The position numbers were made by a program, and so were the translations under genes. Of a stretch of DNA of 59,637 bases, positions 8,852-17,627 are shown in pieces. The notes under the pieces were generated by a model that was given only the letters and a program-made list of their open reading frames with translations, did not search any database and had not been told where the DNA came from. Each line of letters opens with the position of its first letter. The stretch's first letter is position 1. The DNA is from Verrucomicrobiota bacterium (GTDB lineage Bacteria; Verrucomicrobiota; Verrucomicrobiia; Chthoniobacterales; JAFAMB01), in NCBI GenBank assembly GCA_019247695.1, contig JAFBAP010000089.1, positions 1-59,637 on the forward strand, given 5' to 3'.

Positions 8852-9713
8852 GCGGTCCTTTCCGGCCGTGCGAAAGTTCCCCGCGGAGGAGAAAATCCCG
8901 TACCTTGGGATGGCTGTGTCCCTCCTCGACCAGGTCTTTCGGACTGCCTTGGGCGATCATTCGTTTTGTGTCGGCATCCAGGAAAATGGAGTTGTCGGCG
9001 ATGGTGAAAATTGAGGGGAGCTCATGCGTAACCACCATGATGGTGGTGCCGAGGCTATCCCGCAGCCGCAAGATCAAGTCGTCCAGCCGCCGCGAACTGA
9101 GCGGGTCCAATCCGGCCGACGGTTCATCGAAAAACAGGAAGGCCGGGTCAAGCGCCATGGCTCGAGCCAGGCCGGCGCGCTTGCGCATGCCGCCGCTGAT
9201 TTCTGCAGGATAAAATTCTTCAAACCCTTTCAGCCCGACCAGCGCAAGCTTCAGCGACACGATCTCCTGGATCTCCCGGCGGCCCAACCGGGTGTACTGC
9301 TCGAGCGGCAGGGCCACATTTTCAGCCAGCGTCATCGAACTCCAGAGCGCTCCCGCCTGGAATAACACGCCGAATTTGCGCTGCATGCTTTCTCTTTCTT
9401 CGGGTGACGCCTTCGAGTAGCTTTGGCCGTCGTACAAAATCTCGCCTTTTTCTACCGCTTTAAGCCCGATCATGTATTTCAAAAGGGTGCTCTTGCCGCA
9501 ACCGCTGCCGCCCATGATCACCATGACTTCACCCTTTTTCACGGTGAAATTGATGTCGCGCATCACCACGTAAGAACCGTATCTCAGCTCGAGGTCTCTG
9601 ACTTCGATCGCGCAGGTCCCCTGGCCACCCTCGGTGTCCCGTGAAGGTCCGGGTCCGCCGGCATGCGGATCAGGCGCCCCGGCTTGCGGCATCTCGACTG
9701 CAGGTTGGGTCAT
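8835..9713 (-). CDS. mlaF: ABC transporter ATPase (MlaF type)
   Basis: The 292-residue ATPase contains a Walker A GGSGCGKST, the signature SGGMRKRAGLARA, the Walker B FLFFDEPSAGLDP and the H-loop VTHEL. These match MlaF-type lipid ABC ATPases; SGGMRKRxxLAR is typical of that subgroup. The first 30 residues are a proline- and glycine-rich extension not needed for the fold. The ATG at 9713 shares one base with the stop codon of the permease gene (TAATG), so I place the start there although the reading frame stays open further upstream through the permease gene. It energises MlaE-mediated phospholipid movement. Confidence 0.92.
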   Translation of the reverse strand: MTQPAVEMPQAGAPDPHAGGPGPSRDTEGGQGTCAIEVRDLELRYGSYVVMRDINFTVKKGEVMVIMGGSGCGKSTLLKYMIGLKAVEKGEILYDGQSYSKASPEERESMQRKFGVLFQAGALWSSMTLAENVALPLEQYTRLGRREIQEIVSLKLALVGLKGFEEFYPAEISGGMRKRAGLARAMALDPAFLFFDEPSAGLDPLSSRRLDDLILRLRDSLGTTIMVVTHELPSIFTIADNSIFLDADTKRMIAQGSPKDLVEEGHSHPKVRDFLLRGELSHGRKGPHESKS

Positions 9714-10873
9714 TATCTTATATTCAGGGTTTGTTGGATGACATCGAGCACCGCGTCGCCGGCCACAATCCACGTGATAGACAACACCACGGCCGAGGTG
9801 GCGGCATCGCCGACGGCGGCGGCATCCCGGCCGCACGCGATTCCGCGCTGGCATCCCGCCATGGCCACGATCACCCCGAAAACCGAACTTTTCACCAGGC
9901 CGATCATGACATCGGTGAGATGGACTGCCCCGAGGGTCTGATTCCAGTATTGCTGCAGGCTGACGCCCAGAAAACTCATCGCGACCAGCGCCCCGCCGGC
10001 CATCCCTATCAGGTCGGCATAGAGCGTCAGCAGCGGCATCATGATGCAAAGCGCCAGCACCCGCGGGCTCACCAGAAAATCCGTCGGCGAAATGGCGAGG
10101 GTGACGAGCGCGTCGATCTCTTCCGAAACCTTCATGCTTCCAATCTGCGCGGCAAAAGCGGCTCCGGTTCGCCCGGCCATGATGATCCCGGTCATGAGCG
10201 CGCCCATTTCCTGCGTTATACCCAGCCCCACCAGGTTGGCTACGTAAATGCCCGCCCCGAACTGCCTCAACTGGATGGCGCCGACAAAGGCGAGAATCAA
10301 CCCGGTCAGAAAACTGATCAGACTGACGATCGGCAACGCCTGGGCGCTGCACTCCTGCATCGTCAGCCAGAACAGCCGCCAGTCGAATGCCGCTTGCCGT
10401 CTCAGGATGCGGCCAAAGCTCAGAATGATTTCGCCAATGAAGGTGAGGGTGGCGACCGCCCCGCCGGCGAGCCCCAGCACCCATTCGCCCAGAAACACCA
10501 ACAGGGTCCTGCGTTCGGCCCGGGCGCGGCCGGTCTTTCTTTCCGGGACCTCATTGGCAAGCGCCTCCAGGTCCCGAATCCCTGCAGGCAACGAATCCTC
10601 CACCAGACGGACCTGGTGCTGGCGGCACCATTCCTCAACCCGCGAGATCAAAAGGAGGAGGCTGCTGTCCCAGCTTTCCAATCCATTCGTCCGGAATGCC
10701 AGACTGGCCACCGGTCCCTGGTGATCTAACTCCGACATAACCTGGTCGATTTGCCGGGTCGGAATGCGCCGGATGCTCCAATTCCCGTCGACCGCCATAA
10801 CCACCTGGTCACCGGTTTTCTGAACCGAAGCCCGGGCGTCCGGTTGTACCGTTGAAGAATTGGTCGTTTCCAT
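9713..10873 (-). CDS. mlaE: MlaE-type lipid ABC permease with fused N-terminal STAS-like domain
   Basis: The C-terminal 260 residues form an MlaE permease with about five or six hydrophobic helices and the family stretches GLILAFVGAIQLRQFGA, TGIIMAGRTGAAFAAQIG and SMKVSEEIDAL. The first 110 residues look like an MlaB/STAS domain (beta-alpha pattern VVMAVDGNWSI and LESWDSSLLLLISRV). So the MlaB function seems fused to the permease. I choose the ATG at 10873 (386 residues); an in-frame ATG at 10936 would add 21 residues. It is the first gene of the operon permease, ATPase, MCE protein, lipoprotein. Confidence 0.9.
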   Translation of the reverse strand: METTNSSTVQPDARASVQKTGDQVVMAVDGNWSIRRIPTRQIDQVMSELDHQGPVASLAFRTNGLESWDSSLLLLISRVEEWCRQHQVRLVEDSLPAGIRDLEALANEVPERKTGRARAERRTLLVFLGEWVLGLAGGAVATLTFIGEIILSFGRILRRQAAFDWRLFWLTMQECSAQALPIVSLISFLTGLILAFVGAIQLRQFGAGIYVANLVGLGITQEMGALMTGIIMAGRTGAAFAAQIGSMKVSEEIDALVTLAISPTDFLVSPRVLALCIMMPLLTLYADLIGMAGGALVAMSFLGVSLQQYWNQTLGAVHLTDVMIGLVKSSVFGVIVAMAGCQRGIACGRDAAAVGDAATSAVVLSITWIVAGDAVLDVIQQTLNIR

Positions 10874-11065
10874 CGGCTCCCCAAAACCCACCGCAGGGTT
10901 CCTGCCCAACAACGACCAGAGAGTGCATCGGGTCAACGCCGGACTCGGCCCGGCACATTATTTAGGTAGCGGGAAATGGGCCGGTGCCGGCTGGTATGGC
11001 CCCTGTTTTCACGCGTAACGATTGATGACGGGGCGACGATCGCTCATCATGGGAAAACCCCTCCT

Positions 11066-12079
11066 ATGGACCTCTACACCCTCACCAACGCCAACGGAAT
11101 CGAAGCCCGGGTCATCAACTACGGCGCTCACCTTGTCTCGTTGAAAGTTCCCGATCGAAACCGCCATTTTGCCGACGTGCTGCTCGGTTTTGATCGCCCT
11201 GAAGAGTACGAGCAGCCCAACCCCTATTTCGGAGCGATCGTGGGCCGGTACGCCAACCGCATCGCCCATGGCCGCTTTACCCTGAACGGCGTCACCTACC
11301 AACTGGCCACCAACGATCGCGGCAATCACTTGCACGGCGGGATCCGTGGTTTCGACAAGGTTTTCTGGCAGGGCCAGCCTTCTGAACCGGCGGGTCGCGG
11401 CTCAGGCGTCACCTTGACTTACCTGAGCCCGGATGGAGAGGAAGGGTATCCCGGGACCTTACGGGCGAAGGTCACTTACGTTCTCAACGACGAAAATGGG
11501 CTCGAAATTCATTATGAAGCGACGACCGACCAGCCGACCGTGATTAATCTTACCAATCACGCCTATTTTAATCTAACCGACGGGGGCCGCGGAACCATCG
11601 TCGATCACGTGTTGACGATCGCCGGCAGCCGCTTTACCCCGACGGACAAAGCCTCCATTCCGACCGGCCGGGTCGTAAGCGTGCACGGTACCCCGTTTGA
11701 CTTCACCAGACCCACCCCCATCGGCGCACGAATCCGGGAGGAAAATGAGCAGCTTGCCGATGGCCTCGGGTACGATCACAACTGGGTTCTCGACAAAATC
11801 GGCCACGAGCTTTCGCTGGCCGCAACGGTTCATGACCCGGCTTCAGGACGGTTCATGGAGGTGTTAACAACCCAACCCGGAATTCAGTTTTATTCCGGGA
11901 ACCAACTTGACGGCTCGGTCCGGGGTAAACAAGGGACCTCTTACCAGTTCAGGTCGGGGCTTTGCCTGGAGACCCAACACTTTCCTGATTCACCCAACGA
12001 ACCTTCGTATCCCTCAACGGTCCTGAATCCGGGAGCGACGTACACCCAGACCACCATTTACCGTTTCTCGGTCAGGTAG
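11066..12079 (+). CDS. galM: Aldose 1-epimerase (mutarotase)
   Basis: The 337-residue protein matches GalM, which interconverts alpha and beta anomers of aldoses. Visible family residues include GRYANRIA, the histidine pair motif NHLHGG (His90), TNHAYFNL (His165) and the C-terminal catalytic Glu in CLETQHFPDSPN (about residue 303). The ATG at 11066 starts the conserved YTLTNANG strand; an upstream in-frame ATG at 10976 would add 30 atypical residues. No signal peptide is visible with this start. It diverges from the lipid-transport operon and converges on a small gene across two hairpins. Confidence 0.93.
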   Translation: MDLYTLTNANGIEARVINYGAHLVSLKVPDRNRHFADVLLGFDRPEEYEQPNPYFGAIVGRYANRIAHGRFTLNGVTYQLATNDRGNHLHGGIRGFDKVFWQGQPSEPAGRGSGVTLTYLSPDGEEGYPGTLRAKVTYVLNDENGLEIHYEATTDQPTVINLTNHAYFNLTDGGRGTIVDHVLTIAGSRFTPTDKASIPTGRVVSVHGTPFDFTRPTPIGARIREENEQLADGLGYDHNWVLDKIGHELSLAATVHDPASGRFMEVLTTQPGIQFYSGNQLDGSVRGKQGTSYQFRSGLCLETQHFPDSPNEPSYPSTVLNPGATYTQTTIYRFSVR

Positions 12080-12125
12080 CCCGGCCGGCCTCGGGATTGA
12101 TCCGGACTGCGGATCAACGGAATCA

Positions 12126-12175
12126 TTTTCCCTTGAGGGAAAACGATCCGAATGATCCGCGATCCGGATCATTCG
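12126..12175. terminator. Two adjacent hairpins between convergent genes
   Basis: Hairpin one is TTTTCCC-TTGA-GGGAAAA (12126-12143), extended by an ATC/GAT pair outside one mismatch. Hairpin two has perfect 11-base arms CGAATGATCCG (12149-12159) and CGGATCATTCG (12165-12175) around CGATC. They lie 46 bases after galM, and the second includes the stop codon of the convergent small gene. Hairpin one has A/T-rich flanks on both strands, fitting a bidirectional terminator. Confidence 0.6.
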
Positions 12176-12351
12176 TCCTTAACCGGCAGGTTGCCAAAGC
12201 CGGATTTGCCTTGCTCAACCTTGGTTTCAAGCGCGACACGCAGCTCTTCGGCTGCGGCCCGGCTGGCCGCCTTCGCTTTGCTGGTCGCCTCGGATTGGTC
12301 CTCTTGATCCGGTGACGCTGACTTCTCCTCGTGCGTTACATCTTCGTCCAT
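12169..12351 (-). CDS. Small acidic hypothetical protein
   Basis: This 60-residue protein begins MDEDVTHEEKSASPDQEDQ and continues with an alanine- and lysine-rich helix (ATSKAKAASRAAAEEL). I do not recognise a family. The start at 12351 is supported by AAGGAG nine bases upstream; longer in-frame readings exist but lack such a site. The composition suggests a soluble, largely disordered N-terminus and a helical C-terminus. It lies 127 bases downstream of the MATE gene on the same strand. Confidence 0.55.
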   Translation of the reverse strand: MDEDVTHEEKSASPDQEDQSEATSKAKAASRAAAEELRVALETKVEQGKSGFGNLPVKDE

Positions 12352-12478
12352 AAAGCCATTCTCCTTCTTGTCGGCCGGTCTTGCAGCATCAAAGCGCAAA
12401 AGCGGTGATGTCCAAAGAAGGCGCACCTGCGACCGGCTGTCATCTTCAGCCCACGCCTTGCGTCCTTCGGCAAGTCCA

Positions 12479-13915
12479 TCATGGTTCTTCCTCTTTTTTC
12501 CTGGCCTCCTTCAGGGCGCTTTTGTACCAGCGCCCGGTTTGAAACCGGACAAGGAAGCAGGTCATCTTTACCACTTCCTCCAGGATTTTCGCCGCGAAAA
12601 TGCCGTAAAATCCGAAAGGGGCAAGCAGTCCCAGCCCGATCGCGGCCGGCAACCCAACCGCGTACGTACCCGCGAGATTGCCGATGAGGACAAAGCGGGT
12701 GTCGCCGCCGCTGGCGAGCACGCCATTGCCGAGCACGCTGCTGAGAACTTTGACCGGCTGCGTTGTGGCCATCAGGATCACCCCCCAGAACGCCAGTTGC
12801 AGAACATCCTTGCCGACTTTCGGGTAAAGCACCGGCAACAGCGTGCTGGACGCGGCGTACAACACGCCGAGCACCACGGCGGTGATCAGGCCGAATCGGA
12901 TTGTCTGCCAGGCGCTGGCTTTGGCGGCTTTGACCGAGCCGACGCCTAAAGCCTGGCCGATAACGGCCACCGCAGCGGGACCAAAGCCGGCTGAAACCAC
13001 GATAAAGACGTTTTCCAGAGACATTGAGACCTGGCTGGCCGCCAGCGCGGTGGTGCCCAAACGCGTAAAAACGACCGTATAAATAAACGTGCTGGTACCC
13101 CAAAGAACTTCCGACAACGCAATTGGTGCGGTGAGCCGGACAAGTTTCCGGCCCGTCGCGATGATTTTCGAACCTCGTCCCGGCCACAACCAGGTCAGCT
13201 CCTTTTTGCCCGTATAAAGAATCGCCATCAACGCCAGGCACCGGCAGCTCTGTGAAATCAGCGTCGCCAGCCCAGCCCCTGCCACGCCGAATTTCGGGAC
13301 GGGTCCGAACCCCAGGACCAGCATAAAGCCGAGCGCAGTATTCAGCGCGACGGCGCTGCCGGTGATGATCATCGGCGTTCGGGAATCGTCCAATGACCGG
13401 AAAACGGCGCTCGTGACCGAACTCAGGATCATCGGCGCCGTCGAGATGGCGTACAGTTGGAAGTAGCTTTTGGCGTCCTCAGCCAGCTGCGCATCTGCGC
13501 CCACCAATTGGAGAATGGGTTGGGAAAGCGCGACGAAGCTAATCGCCGTGAACAGCCCGAGGATGCCCGAAAGCACCTGGCCTGCCATCGCGACACGCGA
13601 CACCTCGTCCATGTCTTTGCGTCCGAACGCCCGAGCCACCATCACCCCGGCACCAACACCCGCCGACGCATACAGCAACAGCGCAATCGAAGCGATACTG
13701 TTCGATAATCCGACGCTGGCCACCGCACCTGCACCCAGATAGCCAACGATTATCTGATCGACAAAGTTGAAACCCATCTGGAAGACCGACTCCAGACTGA
13801 TGGGCACGGCCAGACGGATGATCTTGCCCGGATCACCACGTGAGTTGGGATCCTTTCCCGCTGGTTCTGCCTGGCCGGGAAAGGACGCTGGTTGCTTCTG
13901 TGTCGATTCGGCCAA
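12479..13915 (-). CDS. MATE-family multidrug/toxin efflux protein
   Basis: The 478-residue inner-membrane protein has about twelve hydrophobic segments in two related halves. MATE features are IRLAVPISLESVFQMGFNFVD in helix 1 (written in parts: IRLAVPISLE, QMGFNFVDQI), VARAFGRKDMDEV after helix 3, and GFGPAAVAVIGQALGVGS in the second half. MATE proteins export cationic drugs or metabolites using Na+ or H+ gradients. The first 30 residues are hydrophilic and proline-rich. The gene stands alone, upstream of a small acidic gene, with a 549-base repeat spacer on its 5' side. Substrate cannot be predicted. Confidence 0.9.
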   Translation of the reverse strand: MAESTQKQPASFPGQAEPAGKDPNSRGDPGKIIRLAVPISLESVFQMGFNFVDQIIVGYLGAGAVASVGLSNSIASIALLLYASAGVGAGVMVARAFGRKDMDEVSRVAMAGQVLSGILGLFTAISFVALSQPILQLVGADAQLAEDAKSYFQLYAISTAPMILSSVTSAVFRSLDDSRTPMIITGSAVALNTALGFMLVLGFGPVPKFGVAGAGLATLISQSCRCLALMAILYTGKKELTWLWPGRGSKIIATGRKLVRLTAPIALSEVLWGTSTFIYTVVFTRLGTTALAASQVSMSLENVFIVVSAGFGPAAVAVIGQALGVGSVKAAKASAWQTIRFGLITAVVLGVLYAASSTLLPVLYPKVGKDVLQLAFWGVILMATTQPVKVLSSVLGNGVLASGGDTRFVLIGNLAGTYAVGLPAAIGLGLLAPFGFYGIFAAKILEEVVKMTCFLVRFQTGRWYKSALKEARKKEEEP

Positions 13916-14464
13916 AGGGGGAAAGGATCCGGGTAACTTGGACTCGTTTAAAGACGCTGCACTCTAGCCGGTTATTCGATTGTCCCCCGCCTTGTGGATT
14001 CAGTCACACCACGGGCACAGCGGGTTTGGCGGGCATAACGACTGAGTTCACACGGTCACACGGCGGCCGCAGCGGGGGTGGCGGGCACAACGACTGAGTT
14101 CACACGGCGAACACGGCGGCCCACGGCGGGAAGACAGAAATCAGCCGCAGAACACGCAGAAGAACGCAGAAAAGAGGATCCATCCACAGATTACACAGAT
14201 TGACACAGATTAAGGTCACACGGCGGCAACTCCAAGGTTGACACTCGCACCCAACCCCCATGCTGCCGCTCCGAACTCCGAACTCCGAACTCCGAACTCC
14301 GAACTCCGAACTCCGAACTCCGAACTCCGAACTCCGAACTCCGAACTCGTTCCCCTTCTTCCCGCCGTGGTCGCCGTGGTTCGCCGTGTTCGCCGTGTGA
14401 ACTCTTCCGTCGTGTCCGCCCTCCTCGCTGCGCCCGCTGTGTGACCGTGTGCCCGTGTGAACTC
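13916..14464. repeat. Large composite intergenic repeat B'-D-C-H-A(11)-B
   Basis: No gene is visible here. After about 80 unique bases the spacer holds reversed B, duplicated (14004-14133), D (14138-14177, CCGCAGAACACGCAGAAG), C (14178-14214), linker H (14215-14270), eleven perfect CCGAACT copies (14271-14347) and forward B (14352-14464), which continues into the helicase gene to about 14509. Because B' and B face each other, the whole spacer is an imperfect palindrome with distinct words in the loop. Any MATE promoter must lie in the unique part next to 13916-14000. Confidence 0.92.
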
Positions 14465-16468
14465 TTACGTTGTGCCCGCCAAACCCGCTGTGCCCGCCGT
14501 GTGACCGTGCAACCGCGCCACGAACTCCGATTCTCGGGAATGCACCACCGCTAAGTAATCTTCCGCCCGGGTAAGGGCCACATAAAAGAGGGCTTCCTGT
14601 TCCTCGGGTGCGCGGTTAAGCCAACCTGCCTGCGGCAGGATATCGGCCCACAGAAAAACCACGGCTTTAAATTGCAATCCTTTCGCGTGAAAAATGTTGA
14701 GCAGCTTAACGCCGGGCTCGTTGACCCGGGTGCGTGCGGCTGTATCCGCCCGGTTACTCAGCCAGATAAAAGGGATGGCTTTGGCGTTAAGGTCACGGCG
14801 GAACTGGGCGAAGGTTTCGGTCAGATCCTGCAGCACCGCCGGCACCAGCACCCCGATGTCAGCCGGACGAAGCGGACGAGAAAGCTGCCGGGTGCCGAAT
14901 CTGCCCCGGAGTAAACCGGCGATCAAGTCGACGGCGTGCGCGCACTCATCGAGCCGATCCTTTGCCCGAATCACCACCGGCGGCACCCCGCTTGAACGCG
15001 CCGCTTGCGCATGGTCAACGGCGACCGGGCTCACCCCATCGTCCTCCCAGTCCTCCGTCCGGGCAAACGGCGCCGCGAACCCCATGATCTCGCGGGCGTT
15101 CCGATAACTCTTGCGCAGGTAGAGCGTACGGCCCTGAACCGAAAACCCGAGGCTGCTCCAACGGGTACGCCGCCTGCCATAGAGGCCCTGGTTGCCATCG
15201 CCCGCAATCAGAAGGTCTCCGTGCTCGGGATTGTGCAGCAGGCAGCGCGCGCATCGAAACCAGACCGGATCAAAATCCTGGGCTTCGTCGATCAATACCG
15301 CGTCATAACGAAGTTCAGGGGCGACGATCCGGAACCGTGCCAGCAACCGCCGGCCGAGTTCGCTTTGCGGCTCCGCCGGGTGGGTTCGCCGAATCACGCC
15401 GTAGTCACGGGCGAGCTTATCGAAGTGCCGGACGGTGATTAACTCGCCTGCTCCGTGCAGGGCACGCTCGAGATAACTGCCAAGCGAGACGTTGAAACAG
15501 ATTATCAGGACGCGCCGGCCGGCTCCTTGAGCCAGGAGGCGCGCCCGCGAGACCAGCACGATCGTTTTGCCCGACCCGGCAGCCCCGAACATCAGGCGGG
15601 GGCCGGACCCCGGATCGCGAACGGCGAGTTCCTGTTCCAGGTCGAGCACCCTGAAATCAAGTAAACCCTTTTCGGAGGATTCCACCATTCCCGGCCGGGG
15701 GACGCTGACCACTTCGACGGCGATCTCATCGACAACCGCGGCCTTCTCCGGCGTTGACGGTCCAAGCCGCAACCATGGCACGCCGGGTACAGCGGTTTCC
15801 GCCGGAGGAACCACCCGGGCGGCGGACGGGACCGCCACCGGACCTCCCAGGCTCGAGATCAGCAACTCCGGATGAAGGATTGCCCGAAGCGTTTTTACCT
15901 GAAATTCGGTCATCACCGGAAACGGCCAGCTCGGGTGGAAGAACCGGCCCAAACCGGTTGAGGCCTGATTGCCGAAGGCCGCCTCCAATTCGTCGCCGGT
16001 AATCACATCCGGTGCGGAAAAGAGAGCGTTCCAGCCTGAACCAGCCAACTGGCTACGGGTGAGGTTTGACAGCACCGCCAAGGCAGCAAGAGGAAAAAAG
16101 AATTGGTCGTCGGGTTGGAGGAGGTGCTGCGCCCATAAACGTTGCCGGCAACGCTCCTGGAGGTCATCCAGGTAAGTCCGCATTTCCTGCCGCGGGTGTT
16201 CGCAGGAACGAATTCGTCCCTGGCGATCCTTCACCGTGATCCGCTCATGGTTGCCGCCGATCAGGTTTTCCGGGAGCCATCCTCGGACGTCGATCGCCAG
16301 CAGACCCTGCCCGGGGTCGATCACGACGAAAGCCGGGTGCCGGCGCCTGAGATTTGCCTCGTAGTAAACGATGCAATCGGTGGCCAGATGGCGACGCAAA
16401 AGTTCATGGATGCGCTTTTCAGCGTCACTCGCGTGGTTTGGCAACCGGCCAGGGACACAAACCGCCAT
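14465..16468 (-). CDS. NERD-domain UvrD/Rep-like helicase
   Basis: The 667-residue protein joins an N-terminal nuclease-related domain (about 10-115, with YYEANL, FVVIDPGQGLLAIDVRG) to a superfamily 1 helicase. Helicase marks are Walker A GAAGSGKT near residue 300, Walker B VLIDEAQDF near 392, AGDGNQGLYG, LRKSYRN, LLNIFHAKGLQFK near 597 and LFYVALTRAEDYL near the C-terminus. I prefer the ATG at 16468, because MAVCVPGRLP directly precedes the domain; an ATG at 16594 is possible. The last 14 residues ([14 protein letters not shown]) and the TAA stop are encoded by repeat word B, so the native C-terminus appears to have been replaced or extended by the repeat. Confidence 0.88.
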   Translation of the reverse strand: MAVCVPGRLPNHASDAEKRIHELLRRHLATDCIVYYEANLRRRHPAFVVIDPGQGLLAIDVRGWLPENLIGGNHERITVKDRQGRIRSCEHPRQEMRTYLDDLQERCRQRLWAQHLLQPDDQFFFPLAALAVLSNLTRSQLAGSGWNALFSAPDVITGDELEAAFGNQASTGLGRFFHPSWPFPVMTEFQVKTLRAILHPELLISSLGGPVAVPSAARVVPPAETAVPGVPWLRLGPSTPEKAAVVDEIAVEVVSVPRPGMVESSEKGLLDFRVLDLEQELAVRDPGSGPRLMFGAAGSGKTIVLVSRARLLAQGAGRRVLIICFNVSLGSYLERALHGAGELITVRHFDKLARDYGVIRRTHPAEPQSELGRRLLARFRIVAPELRYDAVLIDEAQDFDPVWFRCARCLLHNPEHGDLLIAGDGNQGLYGRRRTRWSSLGFSVQGRTLYLRKSYRNAREIMGFAAPFARTEDWEDDGVSPVAVDHAQAARSSGVPPVVIRAKDRLDECAHAVDLIAGLLRGRFGTRQLSRPLRPADIGVLVPAVLQDLTETFAQFRRDLNAKAIPFIWLSNRADTAARTRVNEPGVKLLNIFHAKGLQFKAVVFLWADILPQAGWLNRAPEEQEALFYVALTRAEDYLAVVHSRESEFVARLHGHTAGTAGLAGTT

Positions 16469-16625
16469 AAGGATGGCCGAAGCGTACCGTAGCGACCATG
16501 AGGCTGTCGAGCCGCGTTGCGTGGCGCCACCTTTAAGGTAGACCCCCCATTGTTCTATCCGCCCTACCATCGTGCGGGCTTCTTCCCATTGCACTTTCAG
16601 CCGCCTTGCGTGAAGCAGTCTTAGT

Positions 16626-17627
16626 ATGAATTATCGCAGACTCGGTAAGGCTGGAGTTAAACTTAGCGAACTGTCCCTGGGGTCCTGGGTAACGTTCGGC
16701 GACCAGATCTCGGACGATGTCGCCGAAGCTTTGATGATCAAAGCCTACGAGGGCGGCGTGAATTTCTTTGATAACGCCGAAGGGTATGCTTCGGGCCGGT
16801 CCGAGCTCGTCATGGGCAAGATCCTCAAGAAACTCGGCTGGCCACGCGATACCTGGCTCGTATCCAGTAAAGTTTTTTTCGGTGCGGCGCCGCAACCGCA
16901 AAAGCCGAATCAATACGGTTTGAGCCGCAAACACGTCTTTGAAGCTTGTCACGCTGCGTTGAAGCGGCTGCAGGTGGATTACCTTGACCTGTTTTTCTGC
17001 CATCGGTCCGATCCCGAAACGCCCATCGAGGAAACGGTCCGGGTCATGTCCGACCTGATTACCCAAGGCAAGGTACTCTACTGGGGCACCAGCGTCTGGA
17101 CCGCCGCGGAAATCCTGGAGGCGCACTTGGTGGCGCGGCAGTACAACCTGGTACCCCCGGCCATGGAGCAGCCTTACTATAACCTTCTGCAACGAGGCAA
17201 GGTCGAGGGGGAATACACCCAGCTTTATGACCGGTTCGGTATGGGTACAACCATCTGGTCGCCGCTGGCCAGCGGTCTGCTTACCGGTAAATACAACGAG
17301 GGTTTGCCGTCCAACGCCCGGCTCGGCCTGGAAAGCTACGGCTGGCTCCGCGACTGGATCATCAAGCCTGAGCGGCTGGAGAAGGTGAAGGCATTTTGTA
17401 ATCTGGCCGGCAAAATCGGCCTGAAACCGTCTGTCCTGGCGATCGCCTGGTGCTTGAAAAACCCCAACGTCAGCACGGTCATTCTGGGCGCTTCGAAAGT
17501 CCAACAGCTCGAAGAAAATCTGCAGGCGTCCGCCGCAGCCGAGCAATTAACCCCGGACCTGATGGAGCGCATCGAGGAGATCATGGGCACCAAGCCTCCG
17601 GAACCGTCCAATTCGGATAACCATTAA
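16626..17627 (+). CDS. Aldo/keto reductase, Kv-beta/YghZ-like
   Basis: The 333-residue protein is an NADPH-dependent aldo/keto reductase most like potassium-channel beta-subunit and YghZ types. It has the start YRRLGKAGVKLSELSLGSW, the catalytic FFDNAEGYASG (Asp and Tyr), VSSKVFFG (Lys) and DLFFCHRSDP (His in the tetrad). The cofactor-binding end reads VILGASKVQQLEENL. Substrates are probably small aldehydes or ketones. It is the first of four aldo/keto reductase genes in 25 kb, divergent from the helicase gene and convergent with ribBA across a palindromic repeat. Confidence 0.92.
   Translation: MNYRRLGKAGVKLSELSLGSWVTFGDQISDDVAEALMIKAYEGGVNFFDNAEGYASGRSELVMGKILKKLGWPRDTWLVSSKVFFGAAPQPQKPNQYGLSRKHVFEACHAALKRLQVDYLDLFFCHRSDPETPIEETVRVMSDLITQGKVLYWGTSVWTAAEILEAHLVARQYNLVPPAMEQPYYNLLQRGKVEGEYTQLYDRFGMGTTIWSPLASGLLTGKYNEGLPSNARLGLESYGWLRDWIIKPERLEKVKAFCNLAGKIGLKPSVLAIAWCLKNPNVSTVILGASKVQQLEENLQASAAAEQLTPDLMERIEEIMGTKPPEPSNSDNH

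Noticed and set aside
8835-10484. A 549-residue protein covering the ATPase and upstream DNA
   Set aside because: Its first half is the permease gene read in another frame; the ATPase starts at the ATG at 9713 coupled to the permease stop.
13998-14512. CRISPR array
   Set aside because: The repeats are 7 or 9 bases long with no regular unique spacers and no cas genes nearby.
16533-17546. Minus-strand open frame opposite the aldo/keto reductase
   Set aside because: The plus strand carries the full catalytic tetrad and cofactor loop.
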